Assembly: GCA_900751755.1 (NCBI GenBank)
Contig: CAADSP010000002.1
Location: 1 to 44,642 of the forward strand
DNA length: 44,642 nucleotides
Origin: an uncultured Collinsella sp.
GTDB taxonomy: Bacteria; Actinomycetota; Coriobacteriia; Coriobacteriales; Coriobacteriaceae
Reading direction: 5' to 3'
Shown: positions 1 through 8,831 of the stretch, piece after piece
Layout of the letters: every line of letters starts with the position of its first letter
How positions within the stretch are numbered: the stretch's first letter is position 1
Translations under genes and position numbers: made by a program
Notes under the pieces: model-generated
What the model was told of the DNA's origin: nothing
The model's input: only the letters and a program-made list of their open reading frames with translations
Database searches by the model: none

Positions 1-24
1 CATAGCCTCTGAGCTGCGAACATT

Positions 25-99
25 TGGTGGGCGTTAGAAGATTTGAACTTCTGACCTCTTCCGTGTCAGGGAAGCGCTCTCCCCCTGAGCTAAACGCCC
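25..99 (-). tRNA. tRNA-Val (GAC)
   Basis: Read on the minus strand this folds as a complete tRNA. The acceptor stem is GGGCGTT/AACGCCC with discriminator A and an encoded CCA. The anticodon stem CTTCC/GGAAG encloses the loop CTGACAC, giving anticodon GAC, which decodes the valine codon GUC. The 75-nt length includes CCA. It is transcribed away from the EamA gene. Confidence 0.95.
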
Positions 100-128
100 G
101 ATCAAGGGTGCGCAAGCGCGCAAGGGAT

Positions 129-157
129 AATATAACGGAGCCTGAACTCGGTGGCAA
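129..157 (-). promoter_or_regulatory. Probable promoter of tRNA-Val
   Basis: On the minus strand there is a -35-like TTGCCA (157-152), a 17-nt spacer and a -10-like TATATT (134-129). The predicted start lies about 20-25 nt before the tRNA 5' end. The rest of 158-388 shows no convincing gene. Confidence 0.6.
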
Positions 158-388
158 GAACATTTTTAAAAATCGCTTACATTGTGGAATTCGGGGGCTT
201 TGCCATATCCATTGCAAAAGAGCCTGCTGCCGCGATTTGGCTGTCGCATAATGCAAAGCCATTGCGGTATCGAGCTATGGAAAGACACCTGCGGAATTGT
301 CCTACCGATAAGCGGACAAGCCTCCAGCTGGTGCCTTCGCCGTGGTAAGGTAAGCCGAATTGCTTCCAGACTGTTTCGGGGGAGTGGA

Positions 389-1411
389 ATGAGCAAAGAG
401 TGTGTCGAGCAGGTCGAAGGCGCAGGGGCTTCGGTGCCGATGACCGATATATCGAACATTGATGTGCCCGAGGGCACCGACGAGCTCAGCCGCAACACCC
501 GTCGCGCCTGGCGCGAGCGCCTTAACGATGCGTCGTCGCGCAAGATGATCACGGGCGTCTTGGCTACGCTGGTGGGCGGTTCGTTTTGGGGCTTCTCGGG
601 CACCAGCGCGAGCTTTCTGTTCGATACCTACCACGTCGACACCTTGTGGCTTATGAGCGTGCGTCAGATTCTCGCCGGTCTACTCTTTATGGCCGTGGTT
701 GTCACGCGCGACCGCGAGCGCCTGGTCAAGCTTTGGACGACGCCCGCCGATCGCAAGCAGCTGCTGCTCTTTACCGCCTTTGGCCTGCTGTTCAACCAGT
801 TTTGCTATCTTTCGGCCGTGCGCCTGACGAACGCCGGAACCGCGACGGTGCTCCAGTGCCTGCAGCTCGTTATCATCATGGGCTACACCTGCGTGATCGA
901 TCGCCGCATGCCGCGTACTCGCGAAGTCATCGGCATTGGCCTGGCTCTGGGTGGAACCTTTTTAATCGCCACCGGCGGCGACCCCACCAGCCTGAATATT
1001 TCGCCGCTTGGCCTGGCAGCAGGTCTTATGTGTGCGGTCAGCGCCGCGTGTATGGCGGTGATTCCCGCCAAGATCCTGCCCGAATACGGCAGCCCCATCG
1101 TCACGGGTTCGGCAATGCTCACGGCGGGCGTGGTCTCGTGCGTCTTCGTGCAGCCCTGGGCGCATATGCCGGCGCTCGACGCTGCCGGCGTCGAGGCGCT
1201 CGCGGTGTTCGTGGTTATCGGCTCGTTTTTTGCTTACATGCTCTATATGCAGGGCGTTAAGGACATCGGCTCGGTACGTGCGAGCCTCATCGGAACTGTG
1301 GAGCCGGTTTCGGCGACCATCACCAGCGCCGTTATGCTGGGTACGGTGTTTTTGCCGACCGACCTTATCGGCTTTGCCATGATCATCGTGATGATGTTCC
1401 TCACGGTGTAG
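389..1411 (+). CDS. EamA-family (DMT superfamily) membrane transporter
   Basis: A 340-residue, strongly hydrophobic protein in two similar halves, as expected for two EamA repeats of the drug/metabolite transporter superfamily (about ten membrane helices). A roughly 60-residue polar N-terminal tail precedes the first helix (GVLATLVGGSFWGFSG), whose sequence is typical of EamA helix 1. Each repeat contains family-like stretches such as VRLTNAGTATVLQCLQLV and GVKDIGSVRASLIGTVEPV. The open frame extends upstream to 182, but the ATG at 389 is chosen because GGGGGAG lies a few bases before it and the upstream part does not look like protein. The substrate cannot be inferred; members export metabolites or amino acids. 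It appears monocistronic. Confidence 0.85.
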   Translation: MSKECVEQVEGAGASVPMTDISNIDVPEGTDELSRNTRRAWRERLNDASSRKMITGVLATLVGGSFWGFSGTSASFLFDTYHVDTLWLMSVRQILAGLLFMAVVVTRDRERLVKLWTTPADRKQLLLFTAFGLLFNQFCYLSAVRLTNAGTATVLQCLQLVIIMGYTCVIDRRMPRTREVIGIGLALGGTFLIATGGDPTSLNISPLGLAAGLMCAVSAACMAVIPAKILPEYGSPIVTGSAMLTAGVVSCVFVQPWAHMPALDAAGVEALAVFVVIGSFFAYMLYMQGVKDIGSVRASLIGTVEPVSATITSAVMLGTVFLPTDLIGFAMIIVMMFLTV

Positions 1412-1560
1412 TTGACGCCGCCGCCAAGACAGAAAAGGTGTTGTGCCGCATTTTCGCCAATTGACGTCCGTGTCTGGAGTTTAGCTGTCGATGCTCAAAA
1501 TGCCATAAACTAGTAACGTTATGGACTTTTTCATTGCGACTCAATTGCGAGGATTTCTTT

Positions 1561-3873
1561 ATGGCTGGTAATCACTTTAAGGGCAGCGATAGCGGCCGTC
1601 CTGCAGTTCCGCCGCGTCCGAACGGGGCTGGTAAGGCCGGCACGCCGGGCGGCGCTGGACAGGGCGGTTCCGGTAAGCGCGTGTCCCCGGGCGAGACGGC
1701 GATGTTCACCGCTCTGTACGAGCAGTCTCAAAAGGCAAAAAAGACCGGCCGTGCAAGAGGGAATGTCTTTGCGGGCGGTGCAACCTCCGCGTCGCAGCCG
1801 AGCGGGGCTCCTTCGGTGCCTGCGAACAACGCAGGTGCTGCCAACGCCGCGAATGCTGCCGGCAACGTTAATGCCGGCAAGGCCGACAACAATACTCCCT
1901 CTGCCGGTGGCGCGGGGCTTACGGGTAACCTTGGCACGATCTACACCGGCGCCTCCGAGACTGGCACGTTCGCCCGCCTGGATGATAGCGGTGCCGAGTT
2001 TGCGGGCTCGGGTTCCAAGGAAGATTATTACGATTTTGGCTTGAACTACGGTAGCGACGCTTCGTCGAGTTCGACCTCTGACGGTCTGGTCCGTCATCGC
2101 CATCGCAAGGGCGAGCGCAAAAAGCGTCACACCGGCGCCATTATTGCCGCTGTAGTCGCGGTGCTTCTCGTTGCGCTTGGCGCAAGCGGCTTTATGCTGC
2201 TTAACTCGGCAAAGACCGTAAAGAGCGAAGCGAAGGAGGCTGTCGAGATCGTCGGTGGCCTTAAGGACAAGGTCACGTCGGGCGATTTTTCGACGCTGCC
2301 TGACGACGCGAAGAAGATCGATGAGCTCTGCGACAGCATGAAGGCGGAGACTTCGAGCCCGCTGTGGACGGCGGCTTCGTTTATCCCGGTGTATGGCAGT
2401 GACATCAACGCAGCCCGCACCATGATTGATGCCCTGTCCGATGTCTCGAGCAACGCGCTGGTTCCCATGGCCGACAACCTTTCGCAGGCCACGCCCGGCA
2501 AGCTGTTCCAGGACGGCATGATTAACGTGTCCGCGCTGCAGGCCGTTGCCGATTCGCTTTCCAGCAGCTCGAAGGTGTTCAAGAGCGCCAATGAGAAGAT
2601 CCAGGGCATTGGCGATACTCATATTTCCCAGGTGACCGAGCTGGTCGATAAGGCCAAGGACGGCTTTGCCACCCTCAACGGTGCGGTTGACGCGGCGGAG
2701 AAGGTCGCCCCCGTCCTTCCCCAGATGCTCGGCGCCAACGGCCAGACGCGCAACTATCTTATGTACGCCATGAACAACGTCGAGATTCGTGCTTGCGGCG
2801 GCTTTGGCGGTTCGCAGGGCCTGATTTCGGTCACTGACGGCCAGATGTCGATTGGCGAGTTTGTTCCCCGCATTGGACTCAGCGAGGATGAGGCAGTCGA
2901 GAGCGTCGACGAAGAGGATGAGGCGCTGTTCGGCAACCACAGTAACCTGTACAACTCGGGCAATACCTATTCGCCTGATTGGCCCCGCAACTCGCAGCGT
3001 GTCGCCGCGCTGTGGAAGTCCCAGTATGGACAGGACGTTGATGGCGTCATCGGTATCGACCCGGTGTTCCTGCAGTATCTGCTGGGCCTGGTCGGTAACG
3101 TGTCACTGCCCGACGGAACGGTTGTCGACGGCACTAACGCCGCAAAGGTCCTCATGCACGATGTGTACTGGAACTATCCGGTCGAGGAGTCTGACGGCAT
3201 CTTTGCATCCGTCGCCAGCGCTGCCTTCGACAAGATCCTTGGCGGTATCGGCGATGTCGATGTTACGAAGCTTGTCAGCGCCGTTGAGCGCGGTGCCGAA
3301 GAGGGCCGCCTGATCGCGTGGATGAGAAACGATGATGAGCAGAGTGCCATCAAAGAGACGGGCATTGACGCTTCGCTGCCCGATCCGGATGACCCGAGTG
3401 CCGATCCTGTTGCCGGCGTTTACTTTAACAACCTGAGCTTCTCCAAGCTCGACTGGTATCTGAACGCCGACACGCAGATCGGCCAGGGCATCAAGAACGG
3501 CGACGGCACGTGCTCGTATCGCATCACCGTTACTCTGACGAACATCATGACGCAGGAGGAGGCAGGCAAGCTGCCCGACTACGTTGCGGCGAGCGCACCC
3601 GATGCCGCGCGTGACGACGAACGCCTGAATGTCTCGTTGTTTGCCCCGACGGGCGGCAACATCAGTGACCTTACGGTTGAGGGCACACAGTTTGGTCTTG
3701 GCGCCGCTACGTGGCATGGAATCCCCTTCTATTCGGGCACCGTTGACCTGCATGCTGGCGAGACGACGACGATCACGTATACGCTGACCACGTCGGCCGA
3801 GGCGGGGGACAAGCCGCTTACGCTGCGTCAGACTCCTACATGCCAGGCAGCTCGCGACAGCGCGTCGGCGTAG
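1561..3873 (+). CDS. DUF4012-family membrane-anchored protein
   Basis: A 770-residue protein in three parts. Residues 1-190 are a low-complexity Gly/Ala/Asn/Pro-rich, presumably cytoplasmic region ending in a basic patch (RHRHRKGERKKRH). One membrane helix follows at about 193-213. The rest is a large extracellular domain. Around residue 407 the stretch EIRACGGFGGSQG matches the hallmark E-x-R-x-x-GGF-x-G core of DUF4012, and the length fits actinobacterial members. The function of DUF4012 is not established; it is often found near cell-envelope polysaccharide genes. The frame opens at a TTG (1534), but the ATG at 1561 has GAGG eight bases upstream. glmM lies downstream, separated by a terminator. 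Confidence 0.8.
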   Translation: MAGNHFKGSDSGRPAVPPRPNGAGKAGTPGGAGQGGSGKRVSPGETAMFTALYEQSQKAKKTGRARGNVFAGGATSASQPSGAPSVPANNAGAANAANAAGNVNAGKADNNTPSAGGAGLTGNLGTIYTGASETGTFARLDDSGAEFAGSGSKEDYYDFGLNYGSDASSSSTSDGLVRHRHRKGERKKRHTGAIIAAVVAVLLVALGASGFMLLNSAKTVKSEAKEAVEIVGGLKDKVTSGDFSTLPDDAKKIDELCDSMKAETSSPLWTAASFIPVYGSDINAARTMIDALSDVSSNALVPMADNLSQATPGKLFQDGMINVSALQAVADSLSSSSKVFKSANEKIQGIGDTHISQVTELVDKAKDGFATLNGAVDAAEKVAPVLPQMLGANGQTRNYLMYAMNNVEIRACGGFGGSQGLISVTDGQMSIGEFVPRIGLSEDEAVESVDEEDEALFGNHSNLYNSGNTYSPDWPRNSQRVAALWKSQYGQDVDGVIGIDPVFLQYLLGLVGNVSLPDGTVVDGTNAAKVLMHDVYWNYPVEESDGIFASVASAAFDKILGGIGDVDVTKLVSAVERGAEEGRLIAWMRNDDEQSAIKETGIDASLPDPDDPSADPVAGVYFNNLSFSKLDWYLNADTQIGQGIKNGDGTCSYRITVTLTNIMTQEEAGKLPDYVAASAPDAARDDERLNVSLFAPTGGNISDLTVEGTQFGLGAATWHGIPFYSGTVDLHAGETTTITYTLTTSAEAGDKPLTLRQTPTCQAARDSASA

Positions 3874-3910
3874 GGTTTTTCTGGTAGCGCAGATAATCGA
3901 GTACCATTTT

Positions 3911-3944
3911 GGGGCGGACAGGCAATCTGTTCGCCCCTATTTTG
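3911..3944 (+). terminator. Rho-independent terminator after the DUF4012 gene
   Basis: GGGGCGGACAG and CTGTTCGCCCC form an 11-bp stem with one G-U pair around a GCAAT loop, followed by TATTTT. It ends only 12 nt before the glmM start, so it insulates glmM from read-through or forms part of its leader. Confidence 0.8.
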
Positions 3945-3956
3945 TAAGGAGAGCGC

Positions 3957-5288
3957 ATGAAGTACTTTGGCACCGACGGCTTTCGCGGCGAGGCCAACGT
4001 TGGGCTGACGGTAGAGCACGCTTATAAGATTGGCCGTTTTGTGGGCTGGTATTACGGCGCCAACCGCGAGCGCAAGGCGCGCGTCATCGTGGGCAAGGAC
4101 ACACGTCGCTCGAGTTATATGTTCGAGGCGGCGCTGGTGAGCGGTCTGGTCGCGAGCGGTGCGGACGCCTATATGCTGCACGTGATCCCCACGCCGGGCG
4201 TAGCGCATCAGACTGTGGAAGGCTGCTTCGATTGCGGCATCATGATCAGCGCGAGCCACAACCCGTTTTGCGATAACGGCATTAAGCTCGTCAACAGCGA
4301 CGGCTTTAAGATGGACGAGGACGTGCTGGAGCTCATCGAGGACTACATCGATGGCAAGAGCGAAGTTCCGCTGGCCACGGGCAACCACATCGGTGCCACG
4401 GTGGACTACATGCAGGGCCGCAACCGCTACATTGCTTCGCTCATTGCAAGTGCGAACTTTTCGCTGCAGGGCGTCAAGATCGGTATCGACTGCGCCAACG
4501 GCTCGGCTTCTTCGGTGGCCAAGCCGGTGTTTGATGCGCTCGGTGCCGACGTGCGCGTGATCAACGCCGCGCCCGATGGCTTTAACATCAACGTCGACTG
4601 CGGCTCCACGCATATGGAGCGCCTGCAGCGCCATGTGGTGGAGCAGGGCCTGGACGTGGGTTTTGCCTACGATGGCGATGCCGACCGCTGCCTGGCCGTG
4701 GACGAGCGCGGTCGCGTGGTAGACGGCGACCAGATCCTGTACGTGTGCGGCGTGTATCTGAACAAGCACGGTCGCCTTTCGGGCGGTACCGTGGTGCCGA
4801 CGATTGCCAGCAACTTTGGCCTGGTCAAGTCGCTGGAGCTTGCCGGTCTGAGCGCCGTGACCAGTGGCGTGGGCGACCGTCACGTGTATGCCAAGATGCG
4901 CGAGGGCGGTTACAGCTTGGGCGGCGAGCAGACGGGCCATACGATCTTTGCCGATATCGAGCGCACGGGCGACGGCATTATGACTTCGCTGCGCGTGATG
5001 GAAGTGATTCGTGCCGAGCGCGAGACGCTCTCGCAGCTCACGGCTCCGTGCAAGCTGCTGCCGCAGGCGCAGGTGGCCGTGCACGTGGCGGACAAGGACG
5101 CCGCGCTCGAGAACATGGGCGTGCAGAACGCCATCGCCGAGGCCGAGGCTGCGCTGGCAGGCGAGGGCCGCGTGCTCGTGCGCAAGAGCGGAACCGAGTC
5201 GGTTATCCGCGTGCTGGCCGAAGCCCCCGACCAAGCCGCCGCCGACGCCGCCATGAAGCGCATCGCCAACGCGCTCGAGGCTTTATAG
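3957..5288 (+). CDS. glmM: Phosphoglucosamine mutase GlmM
   Basis: A 443-residue enzyme that interconverts glucosamine-6-phosphate and glucosamine-1-phosphate on the route to UDP-GlcNAc and peptidoglycan. The protein opens with KYFGTDGFRGEAN, typical of GlmM. The phosphoserine loop ISASHNP puts the catalytic serine at residue 100. The Mg2+-binding loop is DGDADRCL and the C-terminal phosphate loop is VRKSGTESVIRV. Length is normal for the family. The SD AAGGAG sits six bases before the ATG. No cdaA or ybbR neighbour is present, unlike in many Firmicutes. Confidence 0.97.
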   Translation: MKYFGTDGFRGEANVGLTVEHAYKIGRFVGWYYGANRERKARVIVGKDTRRSSYMFEAALVSGLVASGADAYMLHVIPTPGVAHQTVEGCFDCGIMISASHNPFCDNGIKLVNSDGFKMDEDVLELIEDYIDGKSEVPLATGNHIGATVDYMQGRNRYIASLIASANFSLQGVKIGIDCANGSASSVAKPVFDALGADVRVINAAPDGFNINVDCGSTHMERLQRHVVEQGLDVGFAYDGDADRCLAVDERGRVVDGDQILYVCGVYLNKHGRLSGGTVVPTIASNFGLVKSLELAGLSAVTSGVGDRHVYAKMREGGYSLGGEQTGHTIFADIERTGDGIMTSLRVMEVIRAERETLSQLTAPCKLLPQAQVAVHVADKDAALENMGVQNAIAEAEAALAGEGRVLVRKSGTESVIRVLAEAPDQAAADAAMKRIANALEAL

Positions 5289-5316
5289 CTACGCGGTTTT
5301 ACCAAACCGCGTAGCT
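5287..5316. repeat. Perfect 13-bp hairpin starting in the glmM stop codon
   Basis: AGCTACGCGGTTT and AAACCGCGTAGCT pair perfectly around the four-base loop TACC. The left arm begins inside the glmM TAG. No T-run follows, so it is more likely an mRNA 3'-end stabiliser or part of a two-hairpin terminator with the next hairpin. Confidence 0.75.
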
Positions 5317-5363
5317 GCTCGACGCTGCAAACGCCCCCAAGCGGCAATCTGACGTTCAATTTC

Positions 5364-5396
5364 AAGGGCGCGACCAGAAGGTCAGCGCCCTTTCAT
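5364..5396 (+). terminator. Terminator hairpin downstream of glmM
   Basis: AAGGGCGC pairs with GCGCCCTT, and an inner GACC/GGTC pair stacks under an AGAA loop with one bulged A. The stem runs into TTTCATTT. It lies between the glmM end and the 3' end of the opposing M32 gene, so it could serve either strand, though the T-rich side suits the plus strand. Confidence 0.7.
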
Positions 5397-5493
5397 TTCA
5401 CGTCACCTTGCTCGCTTGGGGCCGTTTTCGCTGACGTTGCCAAGATATCGGCGTCAACATGGTTGGCGTTGGCGATGGCGTGCTGGTCAATCC

Positions 5494-7068
5494 TTACAGC
5501 TTGTAGAGCGTGGTGAACTTGTCCTGCAGGTAGCTGCAGTAGTAGCGGGCATCGAACGCCATGCCGCACGCGCCCTTGATGAGCTCCGGCGCGTCCTTGG
5601 CGCGGCCCCACTGCCAAATGTGCTCGCCCAGCCAGGCGCGGACAGGTGTCAGGTCGCCGCTCGCGCAGGCGCCGTTAAGGTCGACACCGTCGCGGCACAT
5701 GGCCGGCACAAACATGGCATCGTAGGCACTGCCCAGCGCATACGTGGGGAAGTAGCCAAACGAGCCGCCGCTCCAGTGCGTATCCTGTAGGCAGCCGTGC
5801 GTGTCGTCGGGAACGGGAATGCCCAGGTACTCATCCATAAAGCGATTCCAAAGCGCGGGGATGTCCTTGGCCGTGGCCTCGCCGGCAAACAGCATGCGCT
5901 CGATCTCGTAGCGCACCATAACGTGCAGCGGATAGGTGAGCTCGTCCGCCTCGGTGCGGATCAGCGACGGCTGTGCGATGTTCACGGCGTGGTAGAGCGT
6001 ATCCTCGTCCACGCTGCCATAGACCTCGGGCGCGTGACGGCGCAACACCTCGAGCAGCGGGCCCATAAAGGCGCGGCTGCGGCCCACGGTGTTCTCAAAG
6101 AAGCGGCTCTGGCTCTCGTGGATGCCCATGGAGGTGCCGCCCTCCAGGCAGGTGCGCGCATAGGCGGGATTGACGCCCAGCTCGTACATGGTGTGCCCCA
6201 CCTCGTGGATGATGCTGTAGACGTTGGAGATGCAATCGTCCTCGTAGATGTGTGTCGCGATGCGCGCGTCACCCACGGCAAAGCCCTCGCTAAACGGGTG
6301 CTCGGTAAAGGCAAGCGTGGTGTCGTCCAGGTTCAGGCCGACGAGCTTCATCAGGTCGAAGCTCATGGCGCGCTGGGCGGCCTCGGGCACGCGGGCGTGC
6401 AAAAAGTCGGCATCGGGCTGCTGGCCGCGCTCGCCGATGGCGTGCACGAGCGGCACGACCGTGGCCTTGACCTCCTCGCAAAACGCGTCGAAGCTCTTGG
6501 CGGAAAGGCCGCGCTCGTACTGGTCGAGCCAAACGTCGTATGGGTCGCGCTTGGGGTCCATGAGTTCGGCCTGATGCTTAAGTTGGGCGACGATTCTATC
6601 CACATAGGGCTCAAAGCTCGCCCAGTCGTTGGCCGTCTTGGCCTTATGCCACACGGCGTCGGCCTCGCAGGTGAGCCTGGTCCAGGCCTCGGCCTCCTCG
6701 GTAGGAATAACGCTTGCCTCGCGCTGGTCGCGGCCGAGCACGCGAATCTCGTCGAGCAGCTGCGGGTCGTCGATTTTGCTGCCTGCAACCGTCTCGCGCG
6801 CTAACGAGCGTACGAGCTCAACGGACTTCTCGCTGGTCAGTAGCTTGTGATGTTCGCCGGCAAGCGTGCCCATGGCGTCGGCACGGGCGGCAGCGCCGTT
6901 GGCAGGAGCAATCGTCGCTCCATCGAACTCGGCAATCTTGAGCAGGTACTCGCGAGTCCACAGCTTGCCCTCGAGCTTGCGGAATTTTTTAACGGCCTTA
7001 TCGACCTTCATGCCTTTGGGCGTCTTGCCCGCTGCGGGCTTGGCCTTCTTATCGAGTTTCTTTCCCAT
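5494..7068 (-). CDS. M32-family (Taq-type) metallocarboxypeptidase
   Basis: A 524-residue protein matching thermostable carboxypeptidase 1 of peptidase family M32, which removes C-terminal amino acids in the cytoplasm. The zinc motif HEVGH (about residues 288-292) lies in IIHEVGHTMYELG, and the third metal ligand falls in GIHESQSRFFEN. Other family blocks are DLMKLVGLNLDDTT and EADELTYPLHVMVRYEIE. An N-terminal extension of about 35 residues is Lys-rich. The frame extends to 7113, but the ATG at 7068 has AAGGA just upstream and gives a typical protein start. There is no signal peptide. It is convergent with glmM. Confidence 0.93.
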   Translation of the reverse strand: MGKKLDKKAKPAAGKTPKGMKVDKAVKKFRKLEGKLWTREYLLKIAEFDGATIAPANGAAARADAMGTLAGEHHKLLTSEKSVELVRSLARETVAGSKIDDPQLLDEIRVLGRDQREASVIPTEEAEAWTRLTCEADAVWHKAKTANDWASFEPYVDRIVAQLKHQAELMDPKRDPYDVWLDQYERGLSAKSFDAFCEEVKATVVPLVHAIGERGQQPDADFLHARVPEAAQRAMSFDLMKLVGLNLDDTTLAFTEHPFSEGFAVGDARIATHIYEDDCISNVYSIIHEVGHTMYELGVNPAYARTCLEGGTSMGIHESQSRFFENTVGRSRAFMGPLLEVLRRHAPEVYGSVDEDTLYHAVNIAQPSLIRTEADELTYPLHVMVRYEIERMLFAGEATAKDIPALWNRFMDEYLGIPVPDDTHGCLQDTHWSGGSFGYFPTYALGSAYDAMFVPAMCRDGVDLNGACASGDLTPVRAWLGEHIWQWGRAKDAPELIKGACGMAFDARYYCSYLQDKFTTLYKL

Positions 7069-7204
7069 ACCATATCCTTGATCTCGCGAGCCGAGCGCCA
7101 CGGATGGGCGCACGGCCAGTTTGCACAGCTACTTGCCTTGTACCCAGCGCGAACAAAACGGAACGCGGCGATGCGCTCGCGAAATGTGTTATCCTATAGC
7201 CCAA

Positions 7205-7487
7205 TGCGTTGACGGAGAGGGTTTTGCCCGCCGTGTCGCCGGCAAGAGAGGGAAGGTCATGGGCTGCAAGCCTTCCTGCGGTGGCAAGGGCCAAGCGTTC
7301 ACTCCCGAGCAGCGACCTCAACGGGCGCGCGGCCGGTGGCAGCGAAGCCCCAGTAGGGAAGCCGTGAGCCTCGCGACAAGGGGCGCAGAGTGGGCACGGC
7401 GGGCCAGACATCCGCCGGGTCAAACAAGGTGGTACCGCGGAATTCAACCGTCCTTGGGCAATGTACATGCCCGAGGGCGGTTTTTTG
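7205..7487 (+). promoter_or_regulatory. T-box leader (Phe specifier) of pheST
   Basis: The conserved T-box sequence AAGGTGGTACCGCGG is at 7426-7440. A terminator follows directly: CCGTCCTTGGGCA (7448-7460) pairs with TGCCCGAGGGCGG (7468-7480) and runs into TTTTTT. CGTTGA (7207-7212) and TCAACG (7318-7323) can close the upstream domain. GAGAGGGAAG (7246-7255) resembles the 5' strand of the specifier loop. The triplet TTC at 7298-7300, followed by ACTCCCGAGCA, sits where the specifier sits in the B. subtilis glyQS leader and reads as a Phe codon. Uncharged tRNA-Phe would stabilise the antiterminator and raise pheST expression. Confidence 0.93.
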
Positions 7488-7570
7488 TTACCGAACCGGG
7501 CCGCACATCCGCAGCTATCGGGTGCTAGCCGCCCCGGCAAGCGAGATGCGCGAGAGACGAAAGGGAAGAC

Positions 7571-8647
7571 ATGAGTCTGATTGATGATCTGGTCAAACTC
7601 GAGGAAGAGGCCAAGGAGCTCGTCGCAGGCGCCGATGACGCCGCCAAGCTCGAGGCTGCGCGCGTTGAGCTGCTCGGTCGCAAAGGCCGTATCACCGGCC
7701 TGATGCGCATGATGGGCAAACTCGCCCCCGAGGATCGTCCCATGATGGGCAAGCGCGCCAACGAGATGCGCCAGCTGATCGAGGGCATGCTCGACGAGCG
7801 CACCACCGAGATGAAGGCCGCCGCCCTCAAGCACGCACTCGAGCACGAGGCCGTCGACATCACGCTGCCGGGCATCCGTCCGCAGATCGGTCACCAGCAC
7901 CTGATCAAGCAGATCATCGAGGAGGCCGAGGACATCTTCTGCGGCATCGGCTACACCGTCGAGTCCGGCCCCATGGTCGATACCTCCTACTACAACTTCA
8001 CCGCGCTCAACGCGCCCATGGATCATCCGAGCCGCTCGGCTCGCGACACGTTCTATGTGGTCGACAACAACCCCGGCAGCGTCGCGCATCCCGAGGCTCA
8101 CGCTCACGGCGAGTCCGACGTGCTGCTGCGCACCCAGACCTCGGGCGTGCAGATCCACACCATGGAGTCGCAGAAGCCGCCCATCTACATGATCTGCCCG
8201 GGCACCGTCTACCGTCCCGACACGGCCGACGCCTGCCACCTGCCGCAGTTCAACCAGATCGAGGGCCTGGTCGTCGACGAGGGTATCACCTTTGGCGATC
8301 TTAAGGGCACGCTCGACTACTTTGTTAAGTGCATGTTTGGCGAGGACCGCAAGACGCGCTATCGCCCGCACTTCTTCCCCTTCACCGAGCCTTCCTGCGA
8401 GGTGGACGTGAGCTGCCACGTGTGCGGCGGCAAGGGCTGCAACTTCTGCAAGCACAGCGGCTGGATCGAGATTCTGGGCTGCGGCATGGTCGACCCCAAC
8501 GTCCTGATCAACTGCGGCATCGACCCCGAGAAGTACACCGGCTTCGCCTTTGGTATTGGCGCCGAGCGCGTCGCGGCACTGCGCTACGATCTGCCGGACC
8601 TCAGAACGCTCATGACGGGCGATATGCGTTTTCTGAATCAGTTCTAG
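7571..8647 (+). CDS. pheS: Phenylalanyl-tRNA synthetase alpha subunit
   Basis: A 358-residue catalytic subunit that charges tRNA-Phe as an (alpha-beta)2 enzyme with PheT. An N-terminal coiled-coil region (about residues 1-85) is followed by the class II catalytic core. Family blocks include GRKGRITGLMRMMGKL near the N-terminus, HPSRSARDTFYV, LLRTQTSGVQIHTM, YRPDTADACHLPQFNQIEG (motif 2 region), RPHFFPFTEPSCEVDV and GFAFGIGAERVAALRY (motif 3). The SD AGGGAAG lies six bases before the ATG. It is under T-box control and is separated from pheT by an unusually long 184-nt gap holding a palindrome. Confidence 0.98.
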   Translation: MSLIDDLVKLEEEAKELVAGADDAAKLEAARVELLGRKGRITGLMRMMGKLAPEDRPMMGKRANEMRQLIEGMLDERTTEMKAAALKHALEHEAVDITLPGIRPQIGHQHLIKQIIEEAEDIFCGIGYTVESGPMVDTSYYNFTALNAPMDHPSRSARDTFYVVDNNPGSVAHPEAHAHGESDVLLRTQTSGVQIHTMESQKPPIYMICPGTVYRPDTADACHLPQFNQIEGLVVDEGITFGDLKGTLDYFVKCMFGEDRKTRYRPHFFPFTEPSCEVDVSCHVCGGKGCNFCKHSGWIEILGCGMVDPNVLINCGIDPEKYTGFAFGIGAERVAALRYDLPDLRTLMTGDMRFLNQF

Positions 8648-8655
8648 GCTGCGGC

Positions 8656-8748
8656 TTGCCCAAGCACGGCACCTCGGCGCTCATTCGTCGCTTGCGTACC
8701 AAAGTACGCGGCGCTCCTCTTTCGGGCCGATCTGCCGCACTTGGACAA
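8656..8748. repeat. Long imperfect palindrome between pheS and pheT
   Basis: The outer arms TTGCCCAAGCACGGCA (8656-8671) and TGCCGCACTTGGACAA (8733-8748) match at 13 of 16 positions. The centre is the perfect hairpin GCGTAC-CAAA-GTACGC (8694-8709). A second small hairpin, CCTGC-N8-GCAGG (8790-8807), lies closer to pheT. No T-run follows, so it is not a classic terminator. It may set the pheS:pheT transcript ratio or be an interspersed repeat. Confidence 0.65.
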
Positions 8749-8831
8749 CCCTCGCTTTGTAAGGAATGTTCACAAAGTTGAAGTTTCCACCTGCATCTCT
8801 TCGCAGGCTTTCAGTATGAAAGGAGAGCTAG

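Noticed and set aside
182..388. N-terminal extension of the EamA gene
   Set aside because: The extension is Cys/Arg-rich, lacks an SD and does not look like a transporter start; the ATG at 389 has a good SD.
3828..5234. Long minus-strand frame (468 codons) opposite glmM
   Set aside because: It mirrors the high-GC glmM codons, is His/Ala/Arg-rich and has no SD or family motif. The same applies to the long reverse frames opposite pheST, the P-type ATPase gene, metG and serS.
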